A stretch of 35,619 bases of DNA from Microvirga zambiensis WSM3693 (GTDB taxonomy: Bacteria; Pseudomonadota; Alphaproteobacteria; Rhizobiales; Beijerinckiaceae): positions 1 through 35,619 of the forward strand of contig NZ_JAERQD010000055.1 of NCBI RefSeq assembly GCF_016735695.1. Direction: 5' to 3'. Each line of letters starts with the position of its first letter. The stretch's first letter is position 1. The notes below the pieces were generated by a model. That model was not told where the DNA came from. It searched no databases and worked only from the letters and a program-made list of their open reading frames with translations. This document shows, piece by piece, positions 34,440 to 35,619 of the stretch. Position numbers and translations under genes: made by a program.

Positions 34440-35172
34440 GGCATCTGCCTGGATCCCGATTGCACCTGTCCCGCCGCACCCTGTTCGTGCGTTGTTCCGG
34501 AGGACGACGCTGACCCTGATCTCATGATCGGGTAGATCCTTCGAGCTTTGGCCATCGGTGGGACAGCTATTCTGACTAAAGGTCAGGGATTGGCACTCCT
34601 GAGGCATGGTTTCAAGGGCAGCAATCCTCGAGTAACCAGACCTTCCGAGAAGTGAATGGGCTTCACTGTCTGATCCGAAGGAGGAAGAAGCCATCTCGCT
34701 CGACGTTCCCCCAACCCTCACGCTCCATGACACGGAGTTATCCATCCGAATGGCCGAGGCCGGAGTGGGCCTCTTCTGTTGGCTGCGCGACCGGGTGGAG
34801 CGGGAACTGAGCGAGAGAGCCCTCGAGACCGTCCTCGACGGGAGAATTGCGCCCGGCCCCGGCTTCCACGCGTCTGATGTGCCACCCGTCAGGTATCCTC
34901 GGGCCTGCGTGCCTTCCTCGATCACCTCAAGGCGTGACGGCCGCATAGATATCGATGAGGGCTGTTCATCACTGCGGTGAGGGGAGCCGATACCGAAATG
35001 TCGGCAGGATTGACTAGGATAGGACGTGAACAGCCAACGGATGGAGACGGGACACCGCTTCTGCGGGCCCAATCCGAACAGCTACGCTGAGGTCATCGGC
35101 ATGGTATCGACGTAACCGTTGAGCTGACCGTCGTCCGATCGTGTGGTGTCCAGACCATGAGGAGGATTAGTG
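34440..35172 (+). other. 733-bp intergenic region holding a LysR relic
   Basis: Apart from the LysR remnant at 34636-34937 I see no gene. A long minus frame (34377-35072) is open but has unlikely composition and no motif. 34938-35172 contains nothing recognisable except the GGAGG ribosome site of the epimerase gene at 35161-35165. Confidence 0.5.
34636..34937 (+). pseudogene. LysR-family regulator, C-terminal relic
   Basis: The frame reads EEAISLDVPPTLTLHDTELSIRMAEAGVGLFCW... and LSERALETVLDGRIAPGPGFH, the C-terminal half of a LysR effector domain (pattern 'L.G...PPxPGFxLYYPSRRxVP'). Near 34870-34890 the frame shifts and QVSSGLRAFLDHLKA completes the typical LysR end with a stop at 34937. 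The DNA-binding half is absent. It is a decayed fragment, probably the former neighbour of the downstream epimerase fragment. Confidence 0.78.
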
Positions 35173-35544
35173 ATGAAACGGGTTCTTGTGACAGGAGGAA
35201 GCGGAAAGGTTGGCCGGGCGTGCGTCCGCGATCTGCTTGAGCATGGCTACGAGGTCATCAACGTGGATGCGATGCGTCCAAGTGAGGCGCTCTGCCCCTT
35301 CGTTGAGGCCGACCTGACTGACTTCGGCGAAGCCTTGGAGGCTCTATCGGAAGTCGACTCCCGACATAAGGGTGTGGATGCTGTTGTGCATCTGGCGGCC
35401 ATTCCGGCACCAGGGCGACATACCAACGCCGTGACCTTCAGGAACAACATTCTCAGTACGTACAATGTCTTTGAGGCAGCGCGGAAGTTTGCAATCCGCA
35501 ACCTGATCTGGGCCTCGAGCGAGACGGTCCTCGGCCTGCCGTGA
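35173..35544 (+). CDS. NAD-dependent epimerase/dehydratase, truncated
   Basis: The 124-residue frame has the Rossmann start KRVLVTGGSGKVGRACVRDLLEHGYEV with NVDAM, followed by DAVVHLAAIPAPG and the start of the active-site strand NLIWASSETVLGLP. It then stops by TGA, where full proteins (about 300 residues, UDP-glucose 4-epimerase/uronate dehydrogenase class) continue with more of the substrate domain and the YxxxK pair. Those catalytic residues are missing, so it is probably inactive. GGAGG seven bases before the ATG is a strong ribosome site. The rest could be displaced beyond the window edge. Confidence 0.85.
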   Translation: MKRVLVTGGSGKVGRACVRDLLEHGYEVINVDAMRPSEALCPFVEADLTDFGEALEALSEVDSRHKGVDAVVHLAAIPAPGRHTNAVTFRNNILSTYNVFEAARKFAIRNLIWASSETVLGLP

Positions 35545-35619
35545 GCTATGACGGAATTTAGGTGATGGGGCCGATCAGGCGGCGCTGTTTGTCGGCATCG
35601 GAATGACCTCGGTGCCGTC

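Noticed and set aside
34377..35072. 231-codon minus-strand frame
   Set aside because: It runs opposite the LysR relic and the kinase end, has a serine-arginine-rich composition typical of shadow frames, and no motif.

Overview
The window is a high-GC chromosomal or large-replicon segment of an alphaproteobacterium, most likely in Hyphomicrobiales and close to Methylobacteriaceae (Microvirga or Methylobacterium). The evidence is the density of HWE-family sensor kinases, a KaiC-like ATPase coupled to an HWE kinase, DUF6894, DUF378, DUF1254 and FmdB-type proteins, an intergenic palindrome of the type common in this order, and a promoter matching the EcfG general-stress-response consensus. The species assignment is inference. 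No rRNA, tRNA or CRISPR array was seen.

Layout. 1-117 is the tail of an HWE kinase. 419-2962 is a class II UvrA-like ABC ATPase behind an exact EcfG-type promoter (GGAAC, 16 nt, CGTT). 3063-6930 is a minus-strand block: a seven-helix PAS-GGDEF-EAL protein, a PilZ protein overlapping a small HTH protein, a 44-residue membrane peptide and a DUF6894 protein. Together these look like a c-di-GMP neighbourhood. 7139-8095 is an AraC regulator. 8682-10966 is a multi-PAS, degenerate-receiver, LuxR-HTH protein broken by one frameshift.

11195-17504 is a co-directional metabolic and membrane cluster. It contains a glutathione-independent formaldehyde dehydrogenase-like enzyme, an FmdB zinc ribbon, a second zinc alcohol dehydrogenase, a membrane protein, a royal-jelly/yellow-family secreted protein, a two-helix ion-channel-like protein with an unusual selectivity filter, and a small winged-helix-like protein. 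Both dehydrogenases are preceded by an imperfect direct repeat of about 155 bp.

17505-22530 is accessory or decaying DNA: a frameshifted tyrosine recombinase, a truncated excisionase-like HTH, a lone SUKH protein, an intact DUF1254/DUF1214 protein and a wrecked second DUF1254 gene. 22539-24488 is a divergent LysR and secreted alpha/beta-hydrolase pair. 24685-27351 is a minus-strand sensor kinase, NarL-type regulator and SDR operon. 27566-28347 holds a fasciclin protein and a DUF378 membrane protein.

28721-34439 is the most coherent signalling locus. A PAS-GAF-PAS HWE kinase and a Crp/Fnr regulator are read leftward. A double-domain KaiC ATPase, overlapped by a pseudo-receiver HWE kinase, is read rightward. 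The shared promoter region carries two TGTGCACA dyads exactly 22 bp apart and an EcfG-like promoter for the Crp gene. The window ends with a LysR relic and a truncated NAD-dependent epimerase.

Five loci carry apparent single frameshifts, so either this is a decaying accessory segment or the assembly has indel errors. That should be settled before functional conclusions are drawn from the broken genes.
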